Assembly: GCF_001005295.1 (NCBI RefSeq)
Contig: NZ_LBMK01000008.1
Span: forward strand, 168,982 to 223,454
DNA length: 54,473 nucleotides
Direction of reading: 5' to 3'
Source: Streptomyces yangpuensis
Lineage (GTDB): Bacteria; Actinomycetota; Actinomycetes; Streptomycetales; Streptomycetaceae
Shown here: piece after piece, positions 15,738 through 24,061 of the stretch
Position numbering within the stretch: the stretch's first letter is position 1
Layout of the letters: every line of letters starts with the position of its first letter
Translations under genes and position numbers: made by a program
Notes under the pieces: generated by a model
Database searches by the model: none
What the model was told of the DNA's origin: nothing
The model's input: only the letters and a program-made list of their open reading frames with translations

Positions 15738-16367
15738 GTGCAGACGACCACGGAGCTGGTGGAGAGGGCGGCCGGGCTGGCCCGCCGCGGCGGTCGGTCG
15801 ATTCTCGGCGTGGCCGGGCCGCCAGGCGCCGGGAAGTCGACCCTGGCCGCCCGGCTGGCCGAGGCGCTCGGCCCGCGGACGGCCGTGGTCGTGCCCATGG
15901 ACGGCTTCCACCTCGCCGGGGCCGAGCTCGACCGGCTGGGGCGGGCCGACCGCAAGGGCGCCCCGGACACCTTCGACGCGGCCGGGTACGTGCACCTGCT
16001 GGCCCGCCTGCGTGACTCCGCCGGATCCGGCGGAGTCACGGTCTACGCGCCCGCGTTCGACCGGACCCTGGAGGAGCCGATCGCGGGCAGCATCCCCGTT
16101 CCCCCCGACGTCCCGCTGGTGATCACCGAGGGCAACTACCTGCTGCACGACGCGGGCGAGTGGGCCGCGGTGCGGCCGCTGCTGGACGAGGCCTGGTACT
16201 GCGCCCCGGACGAGGAGACACGGGTGCGGCGCCTGGTCGAACGGCACGTGCGCCACGGCAGGGAACCCGCCCTCGCGCGCGTCTGGGTGGCCCGCTCCGA
16301 CGAGGCGAACGCCCGCCTCATCGCCGTCGGCCGCCACCGCGCCGACCTCGTCCTCGACCCTGGCTGA
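15738..16367 (+). CDS. P-loop nucleoside/nucleotide kinase-family protein
   Basis: A 209-residue kinase of the uridine-kinase / FrcK-like group. It has the Walker A motif GPPGAGKS (27-34), the acidic substrate strand VVPMDGFHLAGAELDRLG (about 51-68), VYAPAFDRTLEEP (about 102-114), the Walker B-like LVITEGNYLL (about 129-138) and an RRLVERHVRHGREPALARVW lid region. Members phosphorylate sugars or nucleosides, and the fructose/nucleoside type is plausible but unproven. The GTG start is chosen because the protein begins directly before the first helix. The coding sequence contains a perfect 30-bp palindrome at 16011-16040, encoding the loop before VTVYAP. Confidence 0.85.
   Translation: MQTTTELVERAAGLARRGGRSILGVAGPPGAGKSTLAARLAEALGPRTAVVVPMDGFHLAGAELDRLGRADRKGAPDTFDAAGYVHLLARLRDSAGSGGVTVYAPAFDRTLEEPIAGSIPVPPDVPLVITEGNYLLHDAGEWAAVRPLLDEAWYCAPDEETRVRRLVERHVRHGREPALARVWVARSDEANARLIAVGRHRADLVLDPG
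16011..16040. repeat. Perfect 30-bp palindrome inside a coding region
   Basis: The arm CGTGACTCCGCCGGA (16011-16025) is followed at once by its exact reverse complement (16026-16040), centred on GGATCC. It lies within the kinase gene and encodes part of LRDSAGSGGVTV. Confidence 0.9.
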
Positions 16368-16505
16368 CCGGGCCGGAACGGTGGCCCGCGCACCCGTGCG
16401 GGTGCTCCGGCGTGGCGGAATGGGGTTGTCCGAATCCGCTGTTAGGGTGACGTGTGCTCGTCAAGGCGAGCCGTTTCGGTTCCTGACATTCCAACGGGGT
16501 AGAAC

Positions 16506-17060
16506 GTGAAGTTTCGTCATGTCCGTGCGATAGCCGTCTTCGGTATCGCCATCGTCGCGCTCACCGGTGCCCGCGGTTCCAACGGGGCCAGCTGCGGCGG
16601 CAGCAGTCACTCCAGCTCCAGCAGCTCCGGCGGCAGCAGCAGCGGTGGCTCCAGCAGCGGAAGCGACAGCGGCAGCGCCAGCGGCAGCGACAGCACCAGC
16701 GGCACCAGCGGTACGAGCAGCAGCTCCGGTGGCACCACTACCACCGGCGGTTCCAGCAGGGACAAGGCCGAGCGCGACATCAAGATCGACAGCTGCAAGC
16801 TGGACGGCACCGGCAAGAACCTGGTCGCCCGCCTCACCGTCACCAACAGCGGTTCGCTGGACCAGACCTACAGCATCACCATGAAGTTCAACCCGGCCGC
16901 CGGGTCGAGCGCGGTCGCGGCCCAGGCCAGGGTGACCGGTCTCAAGGTCAAGGCGGGTGCGTCCCAGCAGACCGAGGCCACCACGCCGTACACCGGCAAG
17001 GGCAACGGCAGCGAGTACAAGGAGTGCGTCGTCTCCAGCGCGTCGAAGAGCTCCCTCTGA
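16506..17060 (+). CDS. Serine-rich secreted protein
   Basis: A 184-residue protein with an N-terminal export signal (MKFRHVRAIAVFGIAIVALT). A low-complexity Ser/Gly/Thr region (about 28-85, blocks such as SHSSSSSSGGSSSGGSSSGS) leads to a compact C-terminal domain (about 88-184: KIDSCKLDGTGKNLVARLTV, SLDQTYSITMKFNP, VAAQARVTGLKVKAG) that looks like an immunoglobulin-like beta sandwich of the extracellular FxLYD/DUF type. A cysteine near the predicted cleavage site (NGASC) hints at a lipoprotein, but the lipobox is poor. The function is unknown. It is convergent with katG across a strong terminator. Confidence 0.75.
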   Translation: MKFRHVRAIAVFGIAIVALTGARGSNGASCGGSSHSSSSSSGGSSSGGSSSGSDSGSASGSDSTSGTSGTSSSSGGTTTTGGSSRDKAERDIKIDSCKLDGTGKNLVARLTVTNSGSLDQTYSITMKFNPAAGSSAVAAQARVTGLKVKAGASQQTEATTPYTGKGNGSEYKECVVSSASKSSL

Positions 17061-17120
17061 CACACCCTTCGACACGCTGTCCGGCGCACCGTCTGCGACG
17101 CTGTCCGGCACACCGTGCCA

Positions 17121-17157
17121 CGTCCCGGCCGGCCGCCACGAGCAGCCGGCCGGGACG
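17121..17157. terminator. Bidirectional terminator, 13-bp stem
   Basis: The perfect arms CGTCCCGGCCGGC (17121-17133) and 17145-17157 flank an 11-base loop, between the convergent Ser-rich and katG genes. Confidence 0.8.
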
Positions 17158-17163
17158 GCCGCG

Positions 17164-19353
17164 TCAGGCCAGGTCGAACCTGTCGAGGGTCATGACCTTG
17201 TCCCAGGCCGCCACGAAGTCACGGACGAACTTCTCCCGCGCGTCCTTGGACGCGTAGACCTCCGCGATGGCCCGGAGCTGGGAGTTCGAACCGAAGACGA
17301 GGTCCACGGCGGTGGCGGTCCACTTCGGCTCGCCGTTGCCGCCGCTGCGGCCCTCGAAGACGTTCTCGTCCGTGGCCGACGCCGTCCACCGGGTCCCCAT
17401 GTCCAGCAGGTTGACGAAGAAGTCGTTCGTCAGGGTCTCCGGCCGGTCGGTGAACACGCCGTGCCGGGACTGCCGGAATCCGGTGTTCAGGGCCCGCATG
17501 CCACCGACCAGTACCGTCATCTCGGGCGCCGTCAGGTCCAGCATGCTCGCACGGTCGAGCAGCAGGGTCTCCGGAGACAGCTTCTCGCCCGCCGGGAAGT
17601 AGTTGCGGAACCCGTCGGCCCGCGGTTCGAGCACGGCGAACGAGTCCACGTCCGTCTGCTCCTGCGTGGCGTCCGTACGCCCGGGGGCGAACGGGACCGT
17701 GATGTCGTGCCCCGCGTTCTTCGCGGCCTGCTCGATCGCCGCGCACCCGCCGAGGACGATCAGGTCGGCGAGCGAAACCTTCGTCCCGCCGTCCTGCGAA
17801 CCGTTGAAGTCGCGCTGGATCCCCTCAAGGGTCTGCACCACTTCGGCCACCTCGGGCAGGTCGTTGACCTCCCAGTCCTTCTGCGGCGCGAGCCGGATCC
17901 GGGCCCCGTTCGCCCCGCCGCGCTTGTCGGTGCCGCGGAAGCTCGCCGCCGACGCCCAAGCCGTGGTCACCAGCTGGGAGACGGTCAGCCCCGAGGCGAG
18001 GATCCGGCCCTTGAGGGCGGCCACGTCCCCGGCCGACACCAGCTCGTGGTCGACCGCCGGAACGGGGTCCTGCCACAGCTGCGGTGCGGGGATCCATGGC
18101 CCCAGGTACCGCGAGATCGGCCCCATGTCACGGTGCAGCAGCTTGTACCAGGCCTTGGCGAACGCCTCGGCGAGCTTGTCCGGGTTCTCGTGGAAGCTCT
18201 TCGAGATCGGCGCGTAGACCGGATCCAGCTTCAGCGCCAGGTCCGTCGTCAGCATCATCGGGGCGTGCCGCTTCGACGGATCGTGAGCGTCCGGCACCGT
18301 CCCCTGGGCCGAGGCGTCCTTGGGCGTCCACTGCTGCGCCCCGGCCGGGCTTGTCGTCAACTCCCAGTCGTAGGCCAACAGGTTGTCCAGGTAGCCGTTG
18401 TCCCACTTCGTCGGCTCGGTCGTCCAGGCTCCCTCGAGCCCGCTGGTGATCGTGTCGACGCCCTTGCCGCTTCCGTACGAGTTGTGCCAGCCGAGGCCCA
18501 GCTGCGTCAGCGGAGCGGCCTCCGGCTCCGGACCGACGTACTCGGGATCGACCGCGCCGTGGCACTTGCCGAAGGTGTGGCCGCCGACGATGAGGGCGAC
18601 CGTCTCCTCGTCGTTCATCGCCATGCGCCCGAACGTCTCGCGAATGTCCTTGGCCGCGGCGATCGGATCCGGATTTCCGTTGGGGCCCTCGGGATTGACG
18701 TAGATCAATCCCATCTGCACGGCTCCGAAAGGCCCGGTGAGTTCACGGTCACCGCTGTAGCGCTCGTCGCCGAGCCAGGTGTCCTCGGGTCCCCAGAAGA
18801 CTTCCTCGGGCTCCCAGATGTCCTCCCGGCCGAATCCGAATCCGAAAGTCTTGAACCCCATCGACTCCATTGCGCAGTTGCCTGCGAAGACCAGCAGGTC
18901 GGCCCAGGAGATCTTCCGGCCGTACTTCTGCTTGACCGGCCAGAGCAGTCGGCGCGCCTTGTCCAGACTCGCGTTGTCCGGCCAGCTGTTGAGGGGCGCG
19001 AAACGCTGTGCGCCGGAACCGCCGCCGCCACGGCCGTCCGCGGTGCGGTAGGTGCCCGCGGCGTGCCAGCTCATCCGGATGAAGAGCGGCCCGTAGTGGC
19101 CGTAGTCGGCGGGCCACCAGTCCTGCGAGGTCGTCATCACCTCGAAGACGTCCCGCTTCAGCGCGTCGACGTCCAGGGTCGCGAACTCTTCCGCGTAGTT
19201 GAAGTCCTCGCCCATCGGATTGGCCTGGGGCGAGTTCTGGTGGAGAACCTGAAGGTCCAACTGGTTCGGCCACCAGTCCCGGTTCGTCCTGGGACGAGTG
19301 GGCGCCGGGGTCGGGGAGGGGATTGCGGGGTTCTCGCTTTCGCTGCCGGACAC
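17164..19353 (-). CDS. katG: Catalase-peroxidase KatG
   Basis: A 729-residue bifunctional haem enzyme that removes H2O2 by catalase and peroxidase chemistry, of normal length with both the N-terminal haem domain and the C-terminal duplicate. The distal triad is R93, W96 and H97 (RMSWHAAGTYR). The Trp-Tyr-Met adduct is W96, Y218 (GLIYVNPEG) and M244 (RMAMNDEET), with exactly the spacings seen in M. tuberculosis KatG. The proximal haem ligand is H259 in GGHTFGKCHGA. The start is the GTG at 19353 after AAGGACG. It diverges from a Fur-family regulator, the standard partner for peroxide-inducible catalase-peroxidases. Confidence 0.97.
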   Translation of the reverse strand: MSGSESENPAIPSPTPAPTRPRTNRDWWPNQLDLQVLHQNSPQANPMGEDFNYAEEFATLDVDALKRDVFEVMTTSQDWWPADYGHYGPLFIRMSWHAAGTYRTADGRGGGGSGAQRFAPLNSWPDNASLDKARRLLWPVKQKYGRKISWADLLVFAGNCAMESMGFKTFGFGFGREDIWEPEEVFWGPEDTWLGDERYSGDRELTGPFGAVQMGLIYVNPEGPNGNPDPIAAAKDIRETFGRMAMNDEETVALIVGGHTFGKCHGAVDPEYVGPEPEAAPLTQLGLGWHNSYGSGKGVDTITSGLEGAWTTEPTKWDNGYLDNLLAYDWELTTSPAGAQQWTPKDASAQGTVPDAHDPSKRHAPMMLTTDLALKLDPVYAPISKSFHENPDKLAEAFAKAWYKLLHRDMGPISRYLGPWIPAPQLWQDPVPAVDHELVSAGDVAALKGRILASGLTVSQLVTTAWASAASFRGTDKRGGANGARIRLAPQKDWEVNDLPEVAEVVQTLEGIQRDFNGSQDGGTKVSLADLIVLGGCAAIEQAAKNAGHDITVPFAPGRTDATQEQTDVDSFAVLEPRADGFRNYFPAGEKLSPETLLLDRASMLDLTAPEMTVLVGGMRALNTGFRQSRHGVFTDRPETLTNDFFVNLLDMGTRWTASATDENVFEGRSGGNGEPKWTATAVDLVFGSNSQLRAIAEVYASKDAREKFVRDFVAAWDKVMTLDRFDLA

Positions 19354-19669
19354 GTCCGTCCTTCTTCCTGTCTCGGTGCTTCCATCTGCTGGCTGCTCGC
19401 TCTTGACGGCGTCCGTATGGTCGCGCACCGCGGACCGCGGGGCTGAGAGAACACGCAGGGCGCGCTCGCCCAACCAGCATTACCGGTATGCCGCCCGCCC
19501 GGGAATGGAGGGAAAGGCGGAGATCGTACGATCATCGTTATCGCTCCGCCCCTGTGGAAAGCGCCGGAGGCAGTTCCCTGCCGGTAATCTGTACCTCGCT
19601 TTTCTGGTCGCGGCGGGGCCCGCCCACGTCCTTGTCCTTTATCCCGACGATCAAGAACCGGTGAGCCGA
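19354..19669. promoter_or_regulatory. katG-fur divergent control region
   Basis: This region of about 316 bp separates katG from the Fur gene. It contains the perfect 12-bp palindrome GATCGTACGATC (19522-19533) followed by ATCGTTATCG, the least GC-rich dyad in the region and the best candidate for a Fur-family operator. A second AT-rich spot (GGTAATCTGTACCTC) lies at about 19582-19597. Exact promoters cannot be assigned by eye. No other gene is apparent. Confidence 0.4.
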
Positions 19670-20116
19670 ATGAGTGACCTGCTGGAGCGGCTGCGGGGGC
19701 GCGGCTGGCGTATGACGTCCCAGCGGCGTGTCGTCGCGGAGGTCCTCGACGGCGAGCACGTGCACCTGACGGCGGACGAGGTGCACGCCCGCGCGGCCGG
19801 GCGCCTCCCGGAGATCTCGCGGGCCAGCGTCTACAACACCCTGGGCGAGATGGTCGCCCTGGGCGAGGTCGCCGAGCTCTCCGCGCACGGTCGGGCCAAG
19901 CGCTACGACCCCAACGCGCACCGCCCGCACCAGCACCTGGTGTGCTCCGGTTGCGGCCTCATCCGTGACGTGCACCCGACCGGTGACCCGCTGGCCGGTC
20001 TGCCGGTGCAGGAGCGTTACGGCTTCGCCGTGTCCGAGGCCGAGGTCGTCTACCGCGGGCTGTGTCCTTCCTGCGCGGGCGCGTCGGCCGGGCCGGCCGG
20101 GCCGACGAACGCCTGA
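19670..20116 (+). CDS. Fur-family peroxide regulator (FurA/CatR-like)
   Basis: A 148-residue metalloregulator. The winged helix DNA-binding domain is at about 5-80 (RLRGRGWRMTSQRRVVAEVL, LTADEVHARAAGRLPEISRASVYNTLGEM). The metal region carries RYDPNAHRPHQHLVCSGCG (about 79-97) and the second zinc pair CPSC near the end, so both structural Cys pairs are present. It probably represses katG and itself until oxidation by H2O2, as known for FurA/CatR/PerR proteins. The ATG at 19670 gives the usual N-terminus, and an in-frame GTG three codons earlier is possible because neither has a clear ribosome binding site. Confidence 0.87.
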   Translation: MSDLLERLRGRGWRMTSQRRVVAEVLDGEHVHLTADEVHARAAGRLPEISRASVYNTLGEMVALGEVAELSAHGRAKRYDPNAHRPHQHLVCSGCGLIRDVHPTGDPLAGLPVQERYGFAVSEAEVVYRGLCPSCAGASAGPAGPTNA

Positions 20117-20161
20117 CCACGGCGGGTACCCGTACGTCCACGGCCTGGCACCAGCGCGGGG

Positions 20162-20410
20162 CTACCACTCGGGGTGGACGTCACGGCTGTCGTAGCGGTC
20201 GCCGGCTGCGGTGATCCACGGCCGGAAGCGGCCGGGACCGGTGCCGTCATGGGCGTAGGTGACCGGCTCCCGCGTGTCGTCGGTGACGACGACGGCCCCG
20301 GCCCGCTGGGCGCTGCGCAGCGCATGCGTCCAGTGGCGGCCGCGGTGGCCGGTGCGGTAGTCGGGGATCTTGCACTGGGTCATCTCGGTTCTCACCGTCC
20401 GGTCGGTCAT
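20162..20410 (-). CDS. Small hypothetical protein
   Basis: An 82-residue frame (or 73 residues from the in-frame ATG complementary to about 20383) with the sequence MTQCKIPDYRTGHRGRHWTH followed by ALRSAQRAGAVVVTDDTREP. High third-position GC and a natural mix of residues suggest it is real, and the ALRSAQRAGAVVVTDD part resembles a short helix-strand unit. There is no signal peptide or recognised domain. A GAGAACCGAG stretch before the internal ATG is a weak ribosome binding site, so the start is uncertain. It is convergent with the Fur gene. Confidence 0.5.
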   Translation of the reverse strand: MTDRTVRTEMTQCKIPDYRTGHRGRHWTHALRSAQRAGAVVVTDDTREPVTYAHDGTGPGRFRPWITAAGDRYDSRDVHPEW

Positions 20411-20605
20411 CGGATCCGGACAGGGCGCCTACCCCGTTCCGCCCGCTCCGAACGTCACCGTCCGGCCGCTCCGAACGTCAGCGTCCGTCCGGCCGACAGG
20501 CGGCTGGGGGCCCGGCCCTCTCGTACCGGAGCCGGGATTGCGCCAGAGTGATCGTCCGCGCCTCCCGCGCATCCGGCAGCACCACTCGACCCATGGAGTT
20601 CCGCC

Positions 20606-21445
20606 GTGGCCACGACCTCCGAACCATCAGGGACGACGCCCGCCGCCCCGACGCCCGCCGCCCCGCCCGCAGAAGCCGCCGCCGTCCGGATCGAACGGGA
20701 CGGACCCGTCACCACCGTGATCCTCGGCCGTCCAGCGGTCCGCAACGCGGTCGACAGCCCGACGGCGGCCCGGCTCGCCGATGCCTTCCGGGCGTTCGAA
20801 GCGGACGAGGACGCGTCCGTCGCCGTCCTGTGGGGTGAGGGCGGTACGTTCTGCGCGGGCGCGGACCTGAAGGCGGTCGGGACCGACCGCGGCAACCAGG
20901 TGCTCGCCGACGGCGACGGCCCCATGGGCCCCACACGGATGGAGCTGAGCAAGCCGGTGATCGCCGCGATCGGCGGTCACGCGGTGGCCGGCGGGCTCGA
21001 ACTGGCCCTGTGGTGCGATCTGCGGGTGGCCGAGGAGGACGCGACCCTCGGGGTGTTCTGCCGACGCTGGGGCGTGCCGCTGATCGACGGCGGGACGGTA
21101 AGGCTGCCCCGCCTCATCGGCGAGAGCCGCGCCATGGACCTGATCCTGACCGGCCGTCCCGTCACCGCCGCCGAGGCGTACGCGATCGGCCTCGTCAACC
21201 GCCTCGTACCACCCGGCGAGGCCCGTCGGGCGGCGGAACGCCTCGCGCACGAGATCGCCGGGTTCCCGCAGCTGTGCATGAGGCACGACCGGCTCTCCGT
21301 ACGGGAACAGCACGGCCTGGGGGAGCGGGAGGCGCTGGCCGCCGAGTACCGGCACGGCCTCGTGCCGCTCACCGCCGGCGAGACCCGGGCCGGGGCCGAC
21401 CGGTTCACGGCCGGGGCCGGACGCCACGGCTCCTTCACCGACTGA
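20606..21445 (+). CDS. Crotonase / enoyl-CoA hydratase-family protein
   Basis: A 279-residue crotonase-fold enzyme with a GTG start after GGAG. An Ala/Pro-rich N-terminal extension of about 25 residues precedes VRIERDGPVTTVILGRPAVRNAVDS. The two oxyanion-hole segments are GTFCAGADLKAVG (about 85-97) and IGGHAVAGGLELALWCDLRVA (about 118-138). The usual catalytic Glu region (PE...G-x-P-x-x-G-G) is replaced by GVFCRRWGVPLIDGGTVRLPRLIG, with no Glu before the Gly-Gly turn. It may therefore be an isomerase, hydrolase or altered hydratase rather than a classical enoyl-CoA hydratase. It acts on an unknown acyl-CoA. Confidence 0.82.
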   Translation: MATTSEPSGTTPAAPTPAAPPAEAAAVRIERDGPVTTVILGRPAVRNAVDSPTAARLADAFRAFEADEDASVAVLWGEGGTFCAGADLKAVGTDRGNQVLADGDGPMGPTRMELSKPVIAAIGGHAVAGGLELALWCDLRVAEEDATLGVFCRRWGVPLIDGGTVRLPRLIGESRAMDLILTGRPVTAAEAYAIGLVNRLVPPGEARRAAERLAHEIAGFPQLCMRHDRLSVREQHGLGEREALAAEYRHGLVPLTAGETRAGADRFTAGAGRHGSFTD

Positions 21446-21500
21446 GCGGCGCGGGGGCGGGCCCGCCGGCCGGCGGGGCGACGAGGGGCATCATGGCCGT

Positions 21501-22109
21501 GTGAACGTGTCCCCGGCCACCGGCGGCGGAGCCGGCGTCCCCGGCTTCCTCGGCGTGGCCCCCACACCCCGCACCGCCGTGGTCTGGCTCCCGCCGGCCG
21601 CGCTGTGGCCCCCGATCCAGGCCGTCCGTGCCGAGCACGACCCGCAGATCCGCCGCTGGCCCCCGCACGTGAACCTGGTCTTCGGCTTCGTCCCGGAGGC
21701 CGACTTCGCCCGGGCCGCCCCCCTGCTGGCCGCCGCGGCGACCGCCGTCGAGCCCTTCGACATCCGGCTCAGCGGAGTGCGGGCCTTCCGCCACCGCGCC
21801 TACGCGACCGTCTGGCTGGACCCCGCCGCGGCGGGCCTCGCCCCGTGGCGGGCGCTCCAGGAGAGCCTGGTGGAGCCGTTCCCCGCATGCCGCGGCCGGT
21901 TCCCGGCGTTCACACCGCACCTCTCCCTCGGCCGCACCCGCGACCCGCGCGGCCTCGCCGCGGAGTGCACGGCCCGGCTGGGCGCCATGGCGGCGCGGGT
22001 GGACGAGGTCGTGCTGCTCTCCCGCCGCGGTGACGGACCCATGCGGCCCCGAGCCGTGATCGGCGTCGGGACGGGCACGATCGCGTGGTCAGCGCCGTCA
22101 GCGCCGTGA
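21501..22109 (+). CDS. 2H phosphoesterase, 2'-5' RNA ligase family
   Basis: A 202-residue protein of the LigT/2'-5' RNA ligase superfamily. It carries the two paired H-x-T/S-x-type motifs: H56-V-N-L (RRWPPHVNLVFGF) and H140-L-S-L (FTPHLSLGR), the first with Asn in place of Thr. The bilobal arrangement between them (PLLAAAATAVEPFDIRLSGVRAF) is normal. These enzymes open 2',3'-cyclic phosphates of RNA ends; the true substrate is unknown. The GTG at 21501 is the only convenient start. Its last 12 bp overlap the end of the convergent LysR gene. Confidence 0.82.
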   Translation: MNVSPATGGGAGVPGFLGVAPTPRTAVVWLPPAALWPPIQAVRAEHDPQIRRWPPHVNLVFGFVPEADFARAAPLLAAAATAVEPFDIRLSGVRAFRHRAYATVWLDPAAAGLAPWRALQESLVEPFPACRGRFPAFTPHLSLGRTRDPRGLAAECTARLGAMAARVDEVVLLSRRGDGPMRPRAVIGVGTGTIAWSAPSAP

Positions 22110-23078
22110 GCTCGGACCCGCACCCGCACCTGCGTCCTCGTCCTCGTGCTCGTCCTCGTCCTCGTCCTCGGGAACGTGGGGCAGAGCGTCACGCAGGCGG
22201 TCCAGGAGGGCCCGTGCCGCAGGGCTCGCGGGTCCCGCGGCCGGCCAGGCGAGCACGATACGGGCCCGCAGGCCGGGCTCCGCGAGCCGCAGGGCGTGCA
22301 GCCCACCGCCGGCCTCGGAGCCCTCCTCCCCGAGCGGCAGGACGGCGACGCCCAGGCCCCGCGCGGCCAGCTGCGCGAGCACCTGCGGGGACGCCGCCTC
22401 GAAGGCGACCCGGGGCCGGAACCCCGCCCGGGCACAGCCCCGTTCGAGTGCCGCCCGTACCCCGGTGCCACGTGGCAGACAGATCAGTGGCCGGTCGCGC
22501 AGCTCGGCCAACGGGACCGTCGTGCGGCCGGCGGGGGAGAGCAGCGGGTCACCGGTTGCGACGGCGGCGCCGAGCGGAGCGTCGATCACCGTCCGGAAGG
22601 AGAGGCCCGCCGGGGTCTCCTCCCCCGTGGGCCCGAGCAGCGCGATATCGATCTCGCCGGCCAGGAGCGCGGCCTGCATCCGCTCCGAGGTGTCCTCGGT
22701 CAGCGCGATCTCCAGGGCGGGATGGGCTCCGTGGAACTCCGCGAGGAACGCGGCGACGTCGAAGGCGTGGCCGGTGGATCCGGAGACCAGCCCGAGCGTG
22801 ACCCTGCCACGCAGCAGACCGGTGTGTTCGTCCACCGCCTGCCGTACCCCGTCGGCCGCGGCCAGCGCAGCCCGCGCGTACGGCAGGACCGCCCGGCCCA
22901 CCTCGGTCGGTGTCACCGATCGGCCGGACCGGTCGAGGAGAGGCTGCCCGAGCTCCTTCTCCAACTGGCGGATCTGCGCGCTGAGTCCGGGCTGCGCCAG
23001 GTGCAGCCGGGCGGCTGCGCGGGTGAAACCACCCTCCTCGACGACGGCCACGAGATAGCGCAACTGACGGAGTTCCAT
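22098..23078 (-). CDS. LysR-family transcriptional regulator
   Basis: A 326-residue regulator. The winged helix is at about 1-60 (MELRQLRYLVAVVEEGGFTR, LHLAQPGLSAQIRQLEKELG), and the two-lobed effector domain at about 90-295 (RVTLGLVSGSTGHAFDVAAF, MQAALLAGEIDIALLGP, LICLPRGTGVRAALERGCARAGF). The C-terminus is an unusual acidic tail encoded by TCCTCG hexamer repeats (PEDEDEDEHEDEDAGAGAGP), probably slippage-expanded. I start at MELRQ, as in all relatives. The divergent DinB-fold gene 71 bp away is the expected target, with CAATCTATTG at 23106-23115 in the shared promoter as a possible operator core. Confidence 0.87.
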   Translation of the reverse strand: MELRQLRYLVAVVEEGGFTRAAARLHLAQPGLSAQIRQLEKELGQPLLDRSGRSVTPTEVGRAVLPYARAALAAADGVRQAVDEHTGLLRGRVTLGLVSGSTGHAFDVAAFLAEFHGAHPALEIALTEDTSERMQAALLAGEIDIALLGPTGEETPAGLSFRTVIDAPLGAAVATGDPLLSPAGRTTVPLAELRDRPLICLPRGTGVRAALERGCARAGFRPRVAFEAASPQVLAQLAARGLGVAVLPLGEEGSEAGGGLHALRLAEPGLRARIVLAWPAAGPASPAARALLDRLRDALPHVPEDEDEDEHEDEDAGAGAGPSSRR

Positions 23079-23149
23079 AACCAGGAATTCTAGGCCGGAG
23101 CACATCAATCTATTGGCGGTATGGCTCCGTTGGCGCCAGGCTGGATCAC

Positions 23150-23821
23150 ATGGCGAACACGACGACACGCAAAGGACGGAAGGCCGAGATCAGGGCAATG
23201 ATCGCGGCAGAGCGACGGGAGCTGGCCGATCTGCTCGACGGCCTCCGCGACGACCAGTGGAACGAGCCCAGCCTCTGCGCCGGTTGGCGGGTCCGCGAGG
23301 TCGCGGCCCACATGTCGACGGGGTTCCGGCTGTCCCTGCCCGCGACCCTGCGCGAACTGGCAGGAGCCGGTGGCAATCTGCACCGCATGACCGACCGGGT
23401 CGCGCGCGGGGACGCGGCCGCCCGTTCGACGGCCGAGCTCGCCGCGTTCCTGCGGGACGGCGCCCACCACCCGTGGACGCCCCCGGTCGGCGGGTTCGCG
23501 GCGGCCCTCGGCCACGACGTGGTGCACGGGCTGGACATCACGGTCGCGCTCGGCATCGACCGGCGCGTCCCCGAGGAGCGGCTGCGGGTGCTGCTCGCCG
23601 GGATCCGGCCCAGCGGCCTGCGGTTCTTCGGCGTCGACCTCGACGGCGTGCAGCTGTGCGCCGATGACCTGGACTGGTCGTACGGTGCCGGATCCGGAGC
23701 CCCCGTACGCGGCGCGGCCCAGGACCTCCTCCTGCTCGCCTTCGGCCGCAGACTGCCGCCCGGCCGGCTCCGCGGTGAACCGAGCGGCCGCTTCACCGCG
23801 ACCGCGAACGCCACCGCTTGA
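23150..23821 (+). CDS. Maleylpyruvate isomerase / mycothiol-dependent DinB-fold protein
   Basis: A 223-residue DinB-fold protein of the TIGR03083 group. The four-helix core holds the metal-site histidine in VREVAAHMSTGFR (H54) and the second motif GHDVVHGLDITVALG (about 124-138), whose histidines and acidic residue complete a divalent metal site. This family uses mycothiol for isomerisation or S-conjugation of electrophiles. The LCAGWRVREVAAH motif (about 42-54) is the typical mycothiol-family signature. The gene is divergent from a LysR regulator, which suggests substrate-induced detoxification or aromatic breakdown. The substrate is unknown. Confidence 0.82.
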   Translation: MANTTTRKGRKAEIRAMIAAERRELADLLDGLRDDQWNEPSLCAGWRVREVAAHMSTGFRLSLPATLRELAGAGGNLHRMTDRVARGDAAARSTAELAAFLRDGAHHPWTPPVGGFAAALGHDVVHGLDITVALGIDRRVPEERLRVLLAGIRPSGLRFFGVDLDGVQLCADDLDWSYGAGSGAPVRGAAQDLLLLAFGRRLPPGRLRGEPSGRFTATANATA

Positions 23822-23869
23822 CGGTGCGCCGCGGCCGGCGGGGCGGAGGGCCGGCGCGGGGTGACCGTC

Positions 23870-24031
23870 GCGCGGTGCGCGCCGCAGGTCGATGCGGGTG
23901 AAGCACTCGGTGATGATCCGTTCGCGGACGTCGGCCGGGAGGCGGGACAGAATGCCGGGCAGCGAGCGCTCCCGGGCCACCTCGCTGACACGCACGGGAC
24001 CGGCCCGGGCCGGCCGGGGTTCGGCCGGCAC
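23870..24031 (-). pseudogene. Possible truncated coding fragment
   Basis: On the minus strand the codons for VRVSEVARERSLPGILSRLP and then ADVRERIITECFTRIDLRRA show near-perfect third-position GC and a natural amphipathic helix pattern. The frame then loses its codon bias and runs antisense through the DinB-fold gene. I read it as the surviving N-terminal part of a small helical protein, not identified. It could also be chance. Confidence 0.25.
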
Positions 24032-24061
24032 CCGGCCGGTGTCCGTGTGCGCGGGCGGGGG

